A stretch of 64,000 bases of DNA from assembly GCA_035048495.1 (NCBI GenBank), contig JASUTR010000049.1:124001-188000 (forward strand). Reading direction: 5' to 3'. Made by a program: the position numbers and the translations under genes. The DNA comes from Euptelea pleiosperma (taxonomy: Eukaryota > Streptophyta > Magnoliopsida > Ranunculales > Eupteleaceae). Positions 43,523 through 57,374 of the stretch are shown here, in pieces. Position 1 is the stretch's first letter. Every line of letters starts with the position of its first letter. Under the pieces are notes generated by a model, which worked only from the letters and a program-made list of their open reading frames with translations, searched no databases and was not told where the DNA came from.

Positions 43523-46500
43523 AAACTGAGTCCAATTTGGGACGTTGACGCACGGATGGAGCTAACTTGTTTCGCCTATCGCGAATCTTGTTCCAATACT
43601 TCAAATGTGTTGAAACAATAATAATGGAAGAGTTTGAGTTCAATTACGAGGTCCGATTGCGAAAAAGTCACAAGTTATAGGCTTCGGAATGTAACACACA
43701 AACTGAGTCCAATTTGAGACGTTGACGCACGGATGGGGCTAACTTGTTTCGCCTAACCCGAATCTTGTTCCAATAATTCAAATGTGTTGAAACAATAATA
43801 ATGGAAGAGTTTGAGTTCAATTATGAGGTCCGATTGCGAAAAAGTCACAAGTTATAGGCTTCGGAATGTAACACACAAACTGAGTCCAATTTGAGACGTT
43901 GACGCACGGATGGAGCTAACTTGTTTCGCCTATCCCGAATCTTGTTCCAATACTTTAAATGTGTTGAAACAATAATAATGGAAGAGTTTGAGTTCAATTA
44001 CGAGGTCCGATTGCGAAAAAGTCACAAGTTATAGGCTTCGGAATGTAACACACAAACTGAGTCCAATTTGAGACGTTGACGCACGGATGGAGCTAACTTG
44101 TTTCGACTGTCCCGAATCTTGTTCCAACACTTCAAATGTGTCGAAACAATAGTAATGGAAGAATTCGAGTATAATTACAAGGTTCGGTTGCGAAAAAGTC
44201 ACAAGTTATAGGCTTCGGAATGTAACACACAAACTGAGTCCAATTTGAGACATTGACACACGGATGGAGCTAACTTGTTTTGACTGTCACGAATCTTGTT
44301 TCAACACTTCAAATGTGATGCAACAATAGTAATGGAAGAGTTTGAGTCCAATTACGAGGTCCGGTTGCGAAAAAGTCACAAGTTATAGGCTTCGGAATGT
44401 AACACACAAACTGAGTCCAATTTGAGACGTTGATGCACGGAAGGGGCTAACTTGTTTCGACAGTAATAAATCTTGTTCAAACACTTCAAATTTGTTGAAA
44501 CAATAGTAATGGAAGAATTCGAGTCTAATTACGAGGTTCGGTTGCGAAAAAGTCACAAGTTATAGGCTTCGGAATGTAACATACAAACTGAGTCCAATTT
44601 GAGACGTTGACGCACGGATGGAGCTAACTTGTTTCGACTGTCCCGAATCTTGTTCCAACACTTCAAATGTGTCGAAACAATAGTAATGGAAGAATTCGAG
44701 TATAATTACAAGGTTCGGTTGCGAAAAAGTCACAAGTTATAGGCTTCGGAATGTAACACACAAACTGAGTCCAATTTGAGACGTTGACGCACGGATGGAG
44801 CTAACTTGTTTCGCCTATCCCGAATCTTGTTCCAATACTTCAAATGTGTTGAAACAATTATAATGGAAGAGTTTGAGTTCAATTACGAGGTCCGATTGCG
44901 AAAAAGTCACAAGTTATAGGCTTCAGAATGTAACACACAAACTGAGTCCAATTTGAGACGTTGACGCACGGATGGGGCTAACTTGTTTCGCCTAACCCGA
45001 ATCTTGTTCCAATACTTCAAATGTGTTGAAACAATAATAATGGAAGAGTTTGAGTTCAATTACGAGGTCCGATTGTGAAAAAGTCACAAGTTATAGGCTT
45101 CGGAATGTAACACACAAACTGAGTCCAATTTGAGACGTTGACGCACGGATGGAGCTAACTTGTTTCGCCTATCCCGAATCTTGTTCCAATACTTCAAATG
45201 TGTTGAAACAATAATAATGGAAGAGTTTGAGTTCAATTACGAGGTCCGATTGCGAAAAAGTCACAAGTTATAGGCTTCGGAATGTAACACACAAACTGAG
45301 TCCAATTTGAGACGTTGACGCACGGATGGAGCTAACTTGTTTCGACAGTGATAAATCTTGTTCCAACACTTCAATTGTGTTGAAACAATTGTAATGGAAG
45401 AATTCGAGTCTAATTACGAGGTCCGGTTGCGAAAAAGTCACAAGTTATAGGCTTCGGAATGTAACATACAAACTGAGTCCAATTTGAGACGTTGACGCAC
45501 GGATGGAGCTAACTTGTTTCGACAGTGATAAATCTTGTTCCAACACTTCAATTGTGTTGAAACAATTGTAATGGAAGAATTCGAGTCTAATTACGAGGTC
45601 CGGTTGCGAAAAAGTCACAAGTTATAGGCTTCGGAATGTAACATACAAACTGAGTCCAATTTGAGACGTTGACGCACGGATGGAGCTAACTTGTTTCGAC
45701 AGTGATAAATCTTGTTCCAACACTTCAATTGTGTTGAAACAATTGTAATGGAAGAATTCGAGTCTAATTACGAGGTCCGGTTGCGAAAAAGTCACAAGTT
45801 ATAGGCTTCGGAATGTAACACACAAACTGAGTCTAATTTTAGACGTTCACGCACGGATGGAGCTAACTTGTTTCGACTGTCCCGAATCTTGTTCCAACAC
45901 TTCAAATGCGTTGAAACAATAATAATGGAAGAGTTTGAGTCCAATTACGAGGTCCGATTGCGAAAAAGTCACAAGTTATAGGCTTCGGAATGTAACACAC
46001 AAACTGAGTCCAATTTGAGACGTTGACGCACGGATGGAGCTAACTTGTTTTGACTGCTACGAATCTTGTTTCACCACTTCAAATGTGTTGCAACAATAGT
46101 AATGGAAGAGTTTGAGTCCAATTACGAGGTCCGGTTGCGAAAAAGTCACAAGTTATAGGCTTCGGAATGTAACACACAAACTGAATCCAATTTGAGACGT
46201 TGACGCACGGATGGAGCTAACTTGTTTCGCCTATCCCGAATCTTGTTCCAATACTTTAAATGTGTTGAAACAATAATAATGGAAGAGTTTGAGTTCAATT
46301 ACGAGGTCCGATTGCGAAAAAGTTATAGGCTTCGGAATGTAACACACAAACTGAGTCCAATTTGAGACGTTGAAGCACGGATGGAGCTAACTTGTTTCGA
46401 CTGTCATAAATCTTGTTCAAACACTTCAAATTTGTTGAAACAATTGTAATGGAAGAATTCGAGTCTAATTACGAGGTCCGGTTGCGAAAAAGTCACAAGT

Positions 46501-48014
46501 TATAGGCTTCGGAATGTAACACACAAACTTAGTCCAATTTGAGACGTTGACGCACGGAAGGAGCTAACTTGTTTGGACAGTCATAAATCTTGTTCCAACA
46601 CTTCAAATTTGTTGAAACAATTGTAATGGAAGAATTCGAGTCTAATTACGAGGTCCGGTTGCGAAAAAGTCACAAGTTATAGGCTTCGGAATGTAGCACA
46701 CAAACTGAGTCCAATATGAGACGTTGACGCACGGATGGAGCTAACTTGTTTCGACTGTCCCGAATATTGTTCCAACACTTCAAATGTGCTGTAACAATAG
46801 TAATAGAAGAATTCGAGTTTAATTACGAGGTCCGGTTGCGAAAAAGTCACAAGTTATAGGCTTCAGAATGTAACACACAAACTGAGTCCAATTTGGGACG
46901 TTGACGCACGGATGGAGCTAACTTGTTTCGCCTATCGCGAATCTTGTTCCAATACTTCAAATGTGTTGAAACAATAATAATGGAAGAGTTTGAGTCCAAT
47001 TACGAGGTCCGATTGCGAAAAAGTCACCAGTTATAGGCTTCGGAATGTAACACAAAAAATGAGTCCAATTTGAGACGTTGACGCACGGATGGAGCTAACT
47101 TGTTTTGACTGCTACGAATCTTGTTTCAACACTTCAAATGTGTTGCAACAATAGTAATGGAAGAGTTTGAGTCCAATTACGAGGTCCGGTTGCGAAAAAG
47201 TCACAAGTTATAGGCTTCGGAATGTAACACACAAACTGAATCCAATTTGAGACGTTGACGCACGGATGGAGCTAACTTATTTCGCCTATCCCGAATCTTG
47301 TTCCAATACTTCAAATGTGTTGAAACAATAATAATGGAAGAGTTTGAGTTCAATTACGAGGTCCGATTGCGAAAAAGTCACAAGTTATAGGCTTCGGAAT
47401 GTAACACACAAACTGAGTCCAATTTGAGACGTTGACGCACGGATGGGGCTAACTTGTTTCGCCTAACCCGAATCTTGTTCCAATAATTCAAATGTGTTGA
47501 AACAATAATAATGGAAGAGTTTGAGTTCAATTACGAGGTCCGATTGCGAAAAAGTCACAAGTTATAGGCTTCGGAATGTAACACACAAACTGAGTCCAAT
47601 TTGAGACGTTGACGCACGGATGGAGCTAACTTGTTTCGCCTATCCCGAATCTTGTTCCAATACTTTAAATGTGTTGAAACAATAATAATGGAAGAGTTTG
47701 AGTTCAATTACGAGGTCCGATTGCGAAAAAGTCACAAGTTAGAGGCTTCGGAATGTAACACACAAACTGAGTCCAATTTGAGACGTTGACGCACGGATGG
47801 AGCTAACTTGTTTCGACTGTCCCGAATCTTGTTCCAACACTTCAAATGTGTCGAAACAATAGTAATGGAAGAATTCGAGTATAATTACAAGGTTCGGTTG
47901 CGAAAAAGTCACAAGTTATAGGCTTCGGAATGTAACACACAAACTGAGTCCAATTTGAGACGTTGACGCACGGATGGAGCTAACTTGTTTCGCCTATCCC
48001 GAATCTTGTTCCAA
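43523..48014 (+). repeat. Duplicated satellite block A, right part (after insertion)
   Basis: Order m14 (43582), m17, m18, m19, m5 (44290), m6, m19, m20, m21, m22 (45175), three m7 (45352, 45529, 45706), m8, m9, m10 (46237), m11 to m19, m20 (48000). It matches 52883-57374 at an offset of 9,360 bp. Shared rare variants include CGACTGTCATAAATC (46397 and 55757) and ACTTAGTCC (46527 and 55887). Homology ends inside the monomer at 48000/57360, where AATTATAATGG here faces AATAGTAATGG there. Confidence 0.88.
45352..45882 (+). repeat. m7 monomer triplication, copy A
   Basis: Three consecutive m7 monomers (GTGATAAATC, TCAATTGTG, AATTGTAATGG) at 45352, 45529 and 45706. The first two carry ACATACAAAC and the third ACACACAAAC. 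Elsewhere m7 occurs singly. Copied again at 54712-55242, so it predates the block duplication. Confidence 0.85.
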
Positions 48015-51000
48015 TACTTCAAATGTGTTGAAACAATTATAATGGAAGAGTTTGAGTTCAATTACGAGGTCCGATTGCGAAAAAGTCACAAGTTATAGGC
48101 TTCAGAATGTAACACACAAACTGAGTCCAATTTGAGACGTTGACGCACGGATGGGGCTAACTTGTTTCGCCTAACCCGAATCTTGTTCCAATACTTCAAA
48201 TGTGTTGAAACAATAATAATGGAAGAGTTTGAGTTCAATTACGAGGTCCGATTGCGAAAAAGTCACAAGTTATAGGCTTCGGAATGTAACACACAAACTG
48301 AGTCCAATTTGAGACGTTGACGCACGGATGGAGCTAACTTGTTTCGCCTATCCCGAATCTTGTTCCAATACTTCAAATGTGTTGAAACAATAATAATGGA
48401 AGAGTTTGAGTTCAATTACGAGGTCCGATTGCGAAAAAGTCACAAGTTATAGGCTTCGGAATGTAACACACAAACTGAGTCCAATTTGAGACGTTGACAC
48501 ACGGATGGAGCTAACTTGTTTCGACTGTCCCGAATCTTGTTCCAACACTTCAAATGTGCTGTAACAATAGTAATAGAAGAATTCGAGTTTAATTACGAGG
48601 TCCGGTTGCGAAAAAGTCACAAGTTATAGGCTTCGGAATGTAACACACAAACTGAGTCCAATTTGAGACGTTGACGCACGGATGGAGCTAACTTGTTTCG
48701 ACTGTCCCGAATCTTATTCCAACACTTCAAATGTGTTGAAACAATAGTAATGGAAGAATTTGAGTCTAATTACGAGGTTCGGTTGCGAAAAAGTCACAAG
48801 TTATAGGCTTCGGAATGTAACAGACAAACTGAGTCCAATTTGAGACGTTGACGCACGGATGGAGCTAACTTGTTTCGCCTATCGCGAATCTTGTTCCAAT
48901 ACTTCAAATGTGTTGAAACAATAATAATGGAAGAGTTTGAGTCCAATTACGAGGTCCGATTGCGAAAAAGTCACCAGTTATAGGCTTCGGAATGTAACAC
49001 ACAAACTGAGTCCAATTTGAGACGTTGACGCACGGATGGAGCTAACTTGTTTTGACTGCTACGAATCTTGTTTCAACACTTCAAATGTGTTGCAACAATA
49101 GTAATGGAAGAGTTTGAGTTCAATTACGAGGTCCGGTTGCGAAAAAGTCACAAGTTATAGGCTTCGGAATGTAACACACAAACTGAATCCAATTTGAGAC
49201 GTTGACGCACGGATGGAGCTAACTTGTTTCGCCTATCCCGAATCTTGTTCCAATACTTCAAATGTGTTGAAACAATAATAATGGAAGAGTTTGAGTTCAA
49301 TTACGAGGTCCGATTGCGAAAAAGTCACAAGTTATAGGCTTCGGAATGTAACACACAAACTGAGTCCAATTTGAGACATTGACACACGGATGGAGCTAAC
49401 TTGTTTTGACTGTCATGAATCTTGTTTCAACACTTCAAATGTGATGCAACAATAGTAATGGAAGAGTTTGAGTCCAATTACGAGGTCCGGTTGCGAAAAA
49501 GTCACAAGTTATAGGCTTCGGAATGTAACACACAAACTGAGTCCAATTTGAGACGTTGATGCACGGAAGGGGCTAACTTGTTTCGACAGTCATAAATCTT
49601 GTTCAAACACTTCAAATTTGTTGAAACAATAGTAATGGAAGAATTCGAGTCTAATTACGAGGTTCGGTTGCGAAAAAGTCACAAGTTATAGGCTTCGGAA
49701 TGTAACATACAAACTGAGTCCAATTTGAGACGTTGACGCACGGATGGAGCTAACTTGTTTTGACTGCTACGAATCTTGTTTCACCACTTCAAATGTGTTG
49801 CAACAATAGTAATGGAAGAGTTTGAGTCCAATTACGAGGTCCGGTTGCGAAAAAGTCACAAGTTATAGGCTTCGGAATGTAACACACAAACTGAATCCAA
49901 TTTGAGACGTTGACGCACGGATGGAGCTAACTTGTTTCGCCTATCCCGAATCTTGTTCCAATACTTTAAATGTGTTGAAACAATAATAATGGAAGAGTTT
50001 GAGTTCAATTACGAGGTCCGATTGCGAAAAAGTTATAGGCTTCGGAATGTAACACACAAACTGAGTCCAATTTGAGACGTTGAAGCACGGATGGAGCTAA
50101 CTTGTTTCGACAGTCATAAATCTTGTTCAAACACTTCAAATTTGTTGAAACAATTGTAATGGAAGAATTCGAGTCTAATTACGAGGTCCGGTTGCGAAAA
50201 AGTCACAAGTTATAGGCTTCGGAATGTAACACACAAACTGAGTCCAATTTGAGACGTTGACGCACGGAAGGAGCTAACTTGTTTGGACAGTCATAAATCT
50301 TGTTCCAACACTTCAAATTTGTTGAAACAATTGTAATGGAAGAATTCGAGTCTAATTACGAGGTCCGGTTGCGAAAAAGTCACAAGTTATAGGCTTCGGA
50401 ATGTAGCACACAAACTGAGTCCAATATGAGACGTTGACGCACGGATGGAGCTAACTTGTTTCGACTGTCCCGAATATTGTTCCAACACTTCAAATGTGCT
50501 GTAACAATAGTAATAGAAGAATTCGAGTTTAATTACGAGGTCCGGTTGCGAAAAAGTCACAAGTTATAGGCTTCAGAATGTAACACACAAACTGAGTCCA
50601 ATTTGGGACGTTGACGCACGGATGGAGCTAACTTGTTTCGCCTATCGCGAATCTTGTTCCAATACTTCAAATGTGTTGAAACAATAATAATGGAAGAGTT
50701 TGAGTTCAATTACGAGGTCCGATTGCGAAAAAGTCACAAGTTATAGGCTTCGGAATGTAACACACAAACTGAGTCCAATTTGAGACGTTGACGCACGGAT
50801 GGGGCTAACTTGTTTCGCCTAACCCGAATCTTGTTCCAATAATTCAAATGTGTTGAAACAATAATAATGGAAGAGTTTGAGTTCAATTATGAGGTCCGAT
50901 TGCGAAAAAGTCACAAGTTATAGGCTTCGGAATGTAACACACAAACTGAGTCCAATTTGAGACGTTGACGCACGGATGGAGCTAACTTGTTTCGCCTATC

Positions 51001-51327
51001 CCGAATCTTGTTCCAATACTTTAAATGTGTTGAAACAATAATAATGGAAGAGTTTGAGTTCAATTACGAGGTCCGATTGCGAAAAAGTCACAAGTTATAG
51101 GCTTCGGAATGTAACACACAAACTGAGTCCAATTTGAGACGTTGACGCACGGATGGAGCTAACTTGTTTCGACTGTCCCGAATCTTGTTCCAACACTTCA
51201 AATGTGTCGAAACAATAGTAATGGAAGAATTCGAGTATAATTACAAGGTTCGGTTGCGAAAAAGTCACAAGTTATAGGCTTCGGAATGTAACACACAAAC
51301 TGAGTCCAATTTGAGACATTGACACAC
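48015..51327 (+). repeat. Satellite between the duplicated blocks
   Basis: m21 to m25 (48177-49061), m1, m2, then a jump to m5 (49416), m6, m9, m10 (49947), m11-m13 (50471), an m14/m16 hybrid (50648), m17, m18 and m19 (51179). The hybrid has the CCTATCGCG head of m14 with the GAGTTCAATT tail of m16, as also at 43582 and 52942, so one deletion product has spread to three places. Confidence 0.82.
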
Positions 51328-54300
51328 GGATGGAGCTAACTTGTTTTGACTGTCACGAATCTTGTTTCAACACTTCAAATGTGATGCAACAATAGTAATG
51401 GAAGAGTTTGAGTCCAATTACGAGGTCCGGTTGCGAAAAAGTCACAAGTTATAGGCTTCGGAATGTAACACACAAACTGAGTCCAATTTGAGACGTTGAT
51501 GCACGGAAGGGGCTAACTTGTTTCGACAGTAATAAATCTTGTTCAAACACTTCAAATTTGTTGAAACAATAGTAATGGAAGAATTCGAGTCTAATTACGA
51601 GGTTCGGTTGCGAAAAAGTCACAAGTTATAGGCTTCGGAATGTAACATACAAACTGAGTCCAATTTGAGACGTTGACGCACGGATGGAGCTAACTTGTTT
51701 CGACAGTGATAAATCTTGTTCCAACACTTCAATTGTGTTGAAACAATTGTAATGGAAGAATTCGAGTCTAATTACGAGGTCCGGTTGCGAAAAAGTCACA
51801 AGTTATAGGCTTCGGAATGTAACACACAAACTGAGTCTAATTTTAGACGTTCACGCATGGATGGAGCTAACTTGTTTCGACTGTCCCGAATCTTGTTCCA
51901 ACACTTCAAATGCGTTGAAACAATAATAATGGAAGAGTTTGAGTCCAATTACGAGGTCCGATTGCGAAAAAGTCACAAGTTATAGGCTTCGGAATGTAAC
52001 ACACAAACTGAGTCCAATTTGAGTCGTTGACGCACGGATGGAGCTAACTTGTTTTGACTGCTACGAATCTTGTTTCACCACTTCAAATGTGTTGCAACAA
52101 TAGTAATGGAAGAGTTTGAGTCCAATTACGAGGTCCGGTTGCGAAAAAGTCACAAGTTATAGGCTTCGGAATGTAACACACAAACTGAATCCAATTTGAG
52201 ACGTTGACGCACGGATGGAGCTAACTTGTTTCGCCTATCCCGAATCTTGTTCCAATACTTTAAATGTGTTGAAACAATAATAATGGAAGAGTTTGAGTTC
52301 AATTACGAGGTCCGATTGCGAAAAAGTTATAGGCTTCGGAATGTAACACACAAACTGAGTCCAATTTGAGACGTTGAAGCACGGATGGAGCTAACTTGTT
52401 TCGACAGTCATAAATCTTGTTCAAACACTTCAAATTTGTTGAAACAATTGTAATGGAAGAATTCGAGTCTAATTACGAGGTCCGGTTGCGAAAAAGTCAC
52501 AAGTTATAGGCTTCGGAATGTAACACACAAACTGAGTCCAATTTGAGACGTTGACGCACGGAAGGAGCTAACTTGTTTGGACAGTCATAAATCTTGTTCC
52601 AACACTTCAAATTTGTTGAAACAATTGTAATGGAAGAATTCGAGTCTAATTACGAGGTCCGGTTGCGAAAAAGTCACAAGTTATAGGCTTCGGAATGTAG
52701 CACACAAACTGAGTCCAATATGAGACGTTGACGCACGGATGGAGCTAACTTGTTTCGACTGTCCCGAATATTGTTCCAACACTTCAAATGTGCTGTAACA
52801 ATAGTAATAGAAGAATTTGAGTTTAATTACGAGGTCCGATTGCGAAAAAGTCACAAGTTATAGGCTTCAGAATGTAACACACAAACTGAGTCCAATTTGG
52901 GACGTTGACGCACGGATGGAGCTAACTTGTTTCGCCTATCGCGAATCTTGTTCCAATACTTCAAATGTGTTGAAACAATAATAATGGAAGAGTTTGAGTT
53001 CAATTACGAGGTCCGATTGCGAAAAAGTCACAAGTTATAGGCTTCGGAATGTAACACACAAACTGAGTCCAATTTGAGACGTTGACGCACGGATGGGGCT
53101 AACTTGTTTCGCCTAACCCGAATCTTGTTCCAATAATTCAAATGTGTTGAAACAATAATAATGGAAGAGTTTGAGTTCAATTATGAGGTCCGATTGCGAA
53201 AAAGTCACAAGTTATAGGCTTCGGAATGTAACACACAAACTGAGTCCAATTTGAGACGTTGACGCACGGATGGAGCTAACTTGTTTCGCCTATCCCGAAT
53301 CTTGTTCCAATACTTTAAATGTGTTGAAACAATAATAATGGAAGAGTTTGAGTTCAATTACGAGGTCCGATTGCGAAAAAGTCACAAGTTATAGGCTTCG
53401 GAATGTAACACACAAACTGAGTCCAATTTGAGACGTTGACGCACGGATGGAGCTAACTTGTTTCGACTGTCCCGAATCTTGTTCCAACACTTCAAATGTG
53501 TCGAAACAATAGTAATGGAAGAATTCGAGTATAATTACAAGGTTCGGTTGCGAAAAAGTCACAAGTTATAGGCTTCGGAATGTAACACACAAACTGAGTC
53601 CAATTTGAGACATTGACACACGGATGGAGCTAACTTGTTTTGACTGTCACGAATCTTGTTTCAACACTTCAAATGTGATGCAACAATAGTAATGGAAGAG
53701 TTTGAGTCCAATTACGAGGTCCGGTTGCGAAAAAGTCACAAGTTATAGGCTTCGGAATGTAACACACAAACTGAGTCCAATTTGAGACGTTGATGCACGG
53801 AAGGGGCTAACTTGTTTCGACAGTAATAAATCTTGTTCAAACACTTCAAATTTGTTGAAACAATAGTAATGGAAGAATTCGAGTCTAATTACGAGGTTCG
53901 GTTGCGAAAAAGTCACAAGTTATAGGCTTCGGAATGTAACATACAAACTGAGTCCAATTTGAGACGTTGACGCACGGATGGAGCTAACTTGTTTCGACTG
54001 TCCCGAATCTTGTTCCAACACTTCAAATGTGTCGAAACAATAGTAATGGAAGAATTCGAGTATAATTACAAGGTTCGGTTGCGAAAAAGTCACAAGTTAT
54101 AGGCTTCGGAATGTAACACACAAACTGAGTCCAATTTGAGACGTTGACGCACGGATGGAGCTAACTTGTTTCGCCTATCCCGAATCTTGTTCCAATACTT
54201 CAAATGTGTTGAAACAATTATAATGGAAGAGTTTGAGTTCAATTACGAGGTCCGATTGCGAAAAAGTCACAAGTTATAGGCTTCAGAATGTAACACACAA

Positions 54301-57300
54301 ACTGAGTCCAATTTGAGACGTTGACGCACGGATGGGGCTAACTTGTTTCGCCTAACCCGAATCTTGTTCCAATACTTCAAATGTGTTGAAACAATAATAA
54401 TGGAAGAGTTTGAGTTCAATTACGAGGTCCGATTGTGAAAAAGTCACAAGTTATAGGCTTCGGAATGTAACACACAAACTGAGTCCAATTTGAGACGTTG
54501 ACGCACGGATGGAGCTAACTTGTTTCGCCTATCCCGAATCTTGTTCCAATACTTCAAATGTGTTGAAACAATAATAATGGAAGAGTTTGAGTTCAATTAC
54601 GAGGTCCGATTGCGAAAAAGTCACAAGTTATAGGCTTCGGAATGTAACACACAAACTGAGTCCAATTTGAGACGTTGACGCACGGATGGAGCTAACTTGT
54701 TTCGACAGTGATAAATCTTGTTCCAACACTTCAATTGTGTTGAAACAATTGTAATGGAAGAATTCGAGTCTAATTACGAGGTCCGGTTGCGAAAAAGTCA
54801 CAAGTTATAGGCTTCGGAATGTAACATACAAACTGAGTCCAATTTGAGACGTTGACGCACGGATGGAGCTAACTTGTTTCGACAGTGATAAATCTTGTTC
54901 CAACACTTCAATTGTGTTGAAACAATTGTAATGGAAGAATTCGAGTCTAATTACGAGGTCCGGTTGCGAAAAAGTCACAAGTTATAGGCTTCGGAATGTA
55001 ACATACAAACTGAGTCCAATTTGAGACGTTGACGCACGGATGGAGCTAACTTGTTTCGACAGTGATAAATCTTGTTCCAACACTTCAATTGTGTTGAAAC
55101 AATTGTAATGGAAGAATTCGAGTCTAATTACGAGGTCCAGTTGCGAAAAAGTCACAAGTTATAGGCTTCGGAATGTAACACACAAACTGAGTCTAATTTT
55201 AGACGTTCACGCACGGATGGAGCTAACTTGTTTCGACTGTCCCGAATCTTGTTCCAACACTTCAAATGCGTTGAAACAATAATAATGGAAGAGTTTGAGT
55301 CCAATTACGAGGTCCGATTGCGAAAAAGTCACAAGTTATAGGCTTCGGAATGTAACACACAAACTGAGTCCAATTTGAGACGTTGACGCACGGATGGAGC
55401 TAACTTGTTTTGACTGCTACGAATCTTGTTTCACCACTTCAAATGTGTTGCAACAATAGTAATGGAAGAGTTTGAGTCCAATTACGAGGTCCGGTTGCGA
55501 AAAAGTCACAAGTTATAGGCTTCGGAATGTAACACACAAACTGAATCCAATTTGAGACGTTGACGCACGGATGGAGCTAACTTGTTTCGCCTATCCCGAA
55601 TCTTGTTCCAATACTTTAAATGTGTTGAAACAATAATAATGGAAGAGTTTGAGTTCAATTACGAGGTCCGATTGCGAAAAAGTTATAGGCTTCGGAATGT
55701 AACACACAAACTGAGTCCAATTTGAGACGTTGAAGCACGGATGGAGCTAACTTGTTTCGACTGTCATAAATCTTGTTCAAACACTTCAAATTTGTTGAAA
55801 CAATTGTAATGGAAGAATTCGAGTCTAATTACGAGGTCCGGTTGCGAAAAAGTCACAAGTTATAGGCTTCGGAATGTAACACACAAACTTAGTCCAATTT
55901 GAGACGTTGACGCACGGAAGGAGCTAACTTGTTTGGACAGTCATAAATCTTGTTCCAACACTTCAAATTTGTTGAAACAATTGTAATGGAAGAATTCGAG
56001 TCTAATTACGAGGTCCGGTTGCGAAAAAGTCACAAGTTATAGGCTTCGGAATGTAGCACACAAACTGAGTCCAATATGAGACGTTGACGCACGGATGGAG
56101 CTAACTTGTTTCGACTGTCCCGAATATTGTTCCAACACTTCAAATGTGCTGTAACAATAGTAATAGAAGAATTCGAGTTTAATTACGAGGTCCGGTTGCG
56201 AAAAAGTCACAAGTTATAGGCTTCAGAATGTAACACACAAACTGAGTCCAATTTCGGACGTTGACGCACGGATGGAGCTAACTTGTTTCGCCTATCGCGA
56301 ATCTTGTTCCAATACTTCAAATGTGTTGAAACAATAATAATGGAAGAGTTTGAGTCCAATTACGAGGTCCGATTGCGAAAAAGTCACCAGTTATAGGCTT
56401 CGGAATGTAACACAAAAAATGAGTCCAATTTGAGACGTTGACGCACGGATGGAGCTAACTTGTTTTGACTGCTACGAATCTTGTTTCAACACTTCAAATG
56501 TGTTGCAACAATAGTAATGGAAGAGTTTGAGTCCAATTACGAGGTCCGGTTGCGAAAAAGTCACAAGTTATAGGCTTCGGAATGTAACACACAAACTGAA
56601 TCCAATTTGAGACGTTGACGCACGGATGGAGCTAACTTATTTCGCCTATCCCGAATCTTGTTCCAATACTTCAAATGTGTTGAAACAATAATAATGGAAG
56701 AGTTTGAGTTCAATTACGAGGTCCGATTGCGAAAAAGTCACAAGTTATAGGCTTCGGAATGTAACACACAAACTGAGTCCAATTTGAGACGTTGACGCAC
56801 GGATGGGGCTAACTTGTTTCGCCTAACCCGAATCTTGTTCCAATAATTCAAATGTGTTGAAACAATAATAATGGAAGAGTTTGAGTTCAATTATGAGGTC
56901 CGATTGCGAAAAAGTCACAAGTTATAGGCTTCGGAATGTAACACACAAACTGAGTCCAATTTGAGACGTTGACGCACGGATGGAGCTAACTTGTTTCGCC
57001 TATCCCGAATCTTGTTCCAATACTTTAAAAGTGTTGAAACAATAATAATGGAAGAGTTTGAGTTCAATTACGAGGTCCGATTGCGAAAAAGTCACAAGTT
57101 ATAGGCTTCGGAATGTAACACACAAACTGAGTCCAATTTGAGACGTTGACGCACGGATGGAGCTAACTTGTTTCGACTGTCCCGAATCTTGTTCCAACAC
57201 TTCAAATGTGTCGAAACAATAGTAATGGAAGAATTCGAGTATAATTACAAGGTTCGGTTGCGAAAAAGTCACAAGTTATAGGCTTCGGAATGTAACACAC

Positions 57301-57374
57301 AAACTGAGTCCAATTTGAGACGTTGACGCACGGATGGAGCTAACTTGTTTCGCCTATCCCGAATCTTGTTCCAA
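51328..57374 (+). repeat. Duplicated satellite block B (empty site)
   Basis: 34 monomers in the same order as block A, with no retrotransposon. The insertion point corresponds to 52878-52882 (CACAC), where the m13 monomer at 52765 is intact. By eye I noted roughly ten substitutions against block A, for example CGCATGG at 51855, TTCGGACG at 56254 and TTTAAAAGTG at 57025. It includes its own m7 triplication (54712-55242). Confidence 0.87.
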
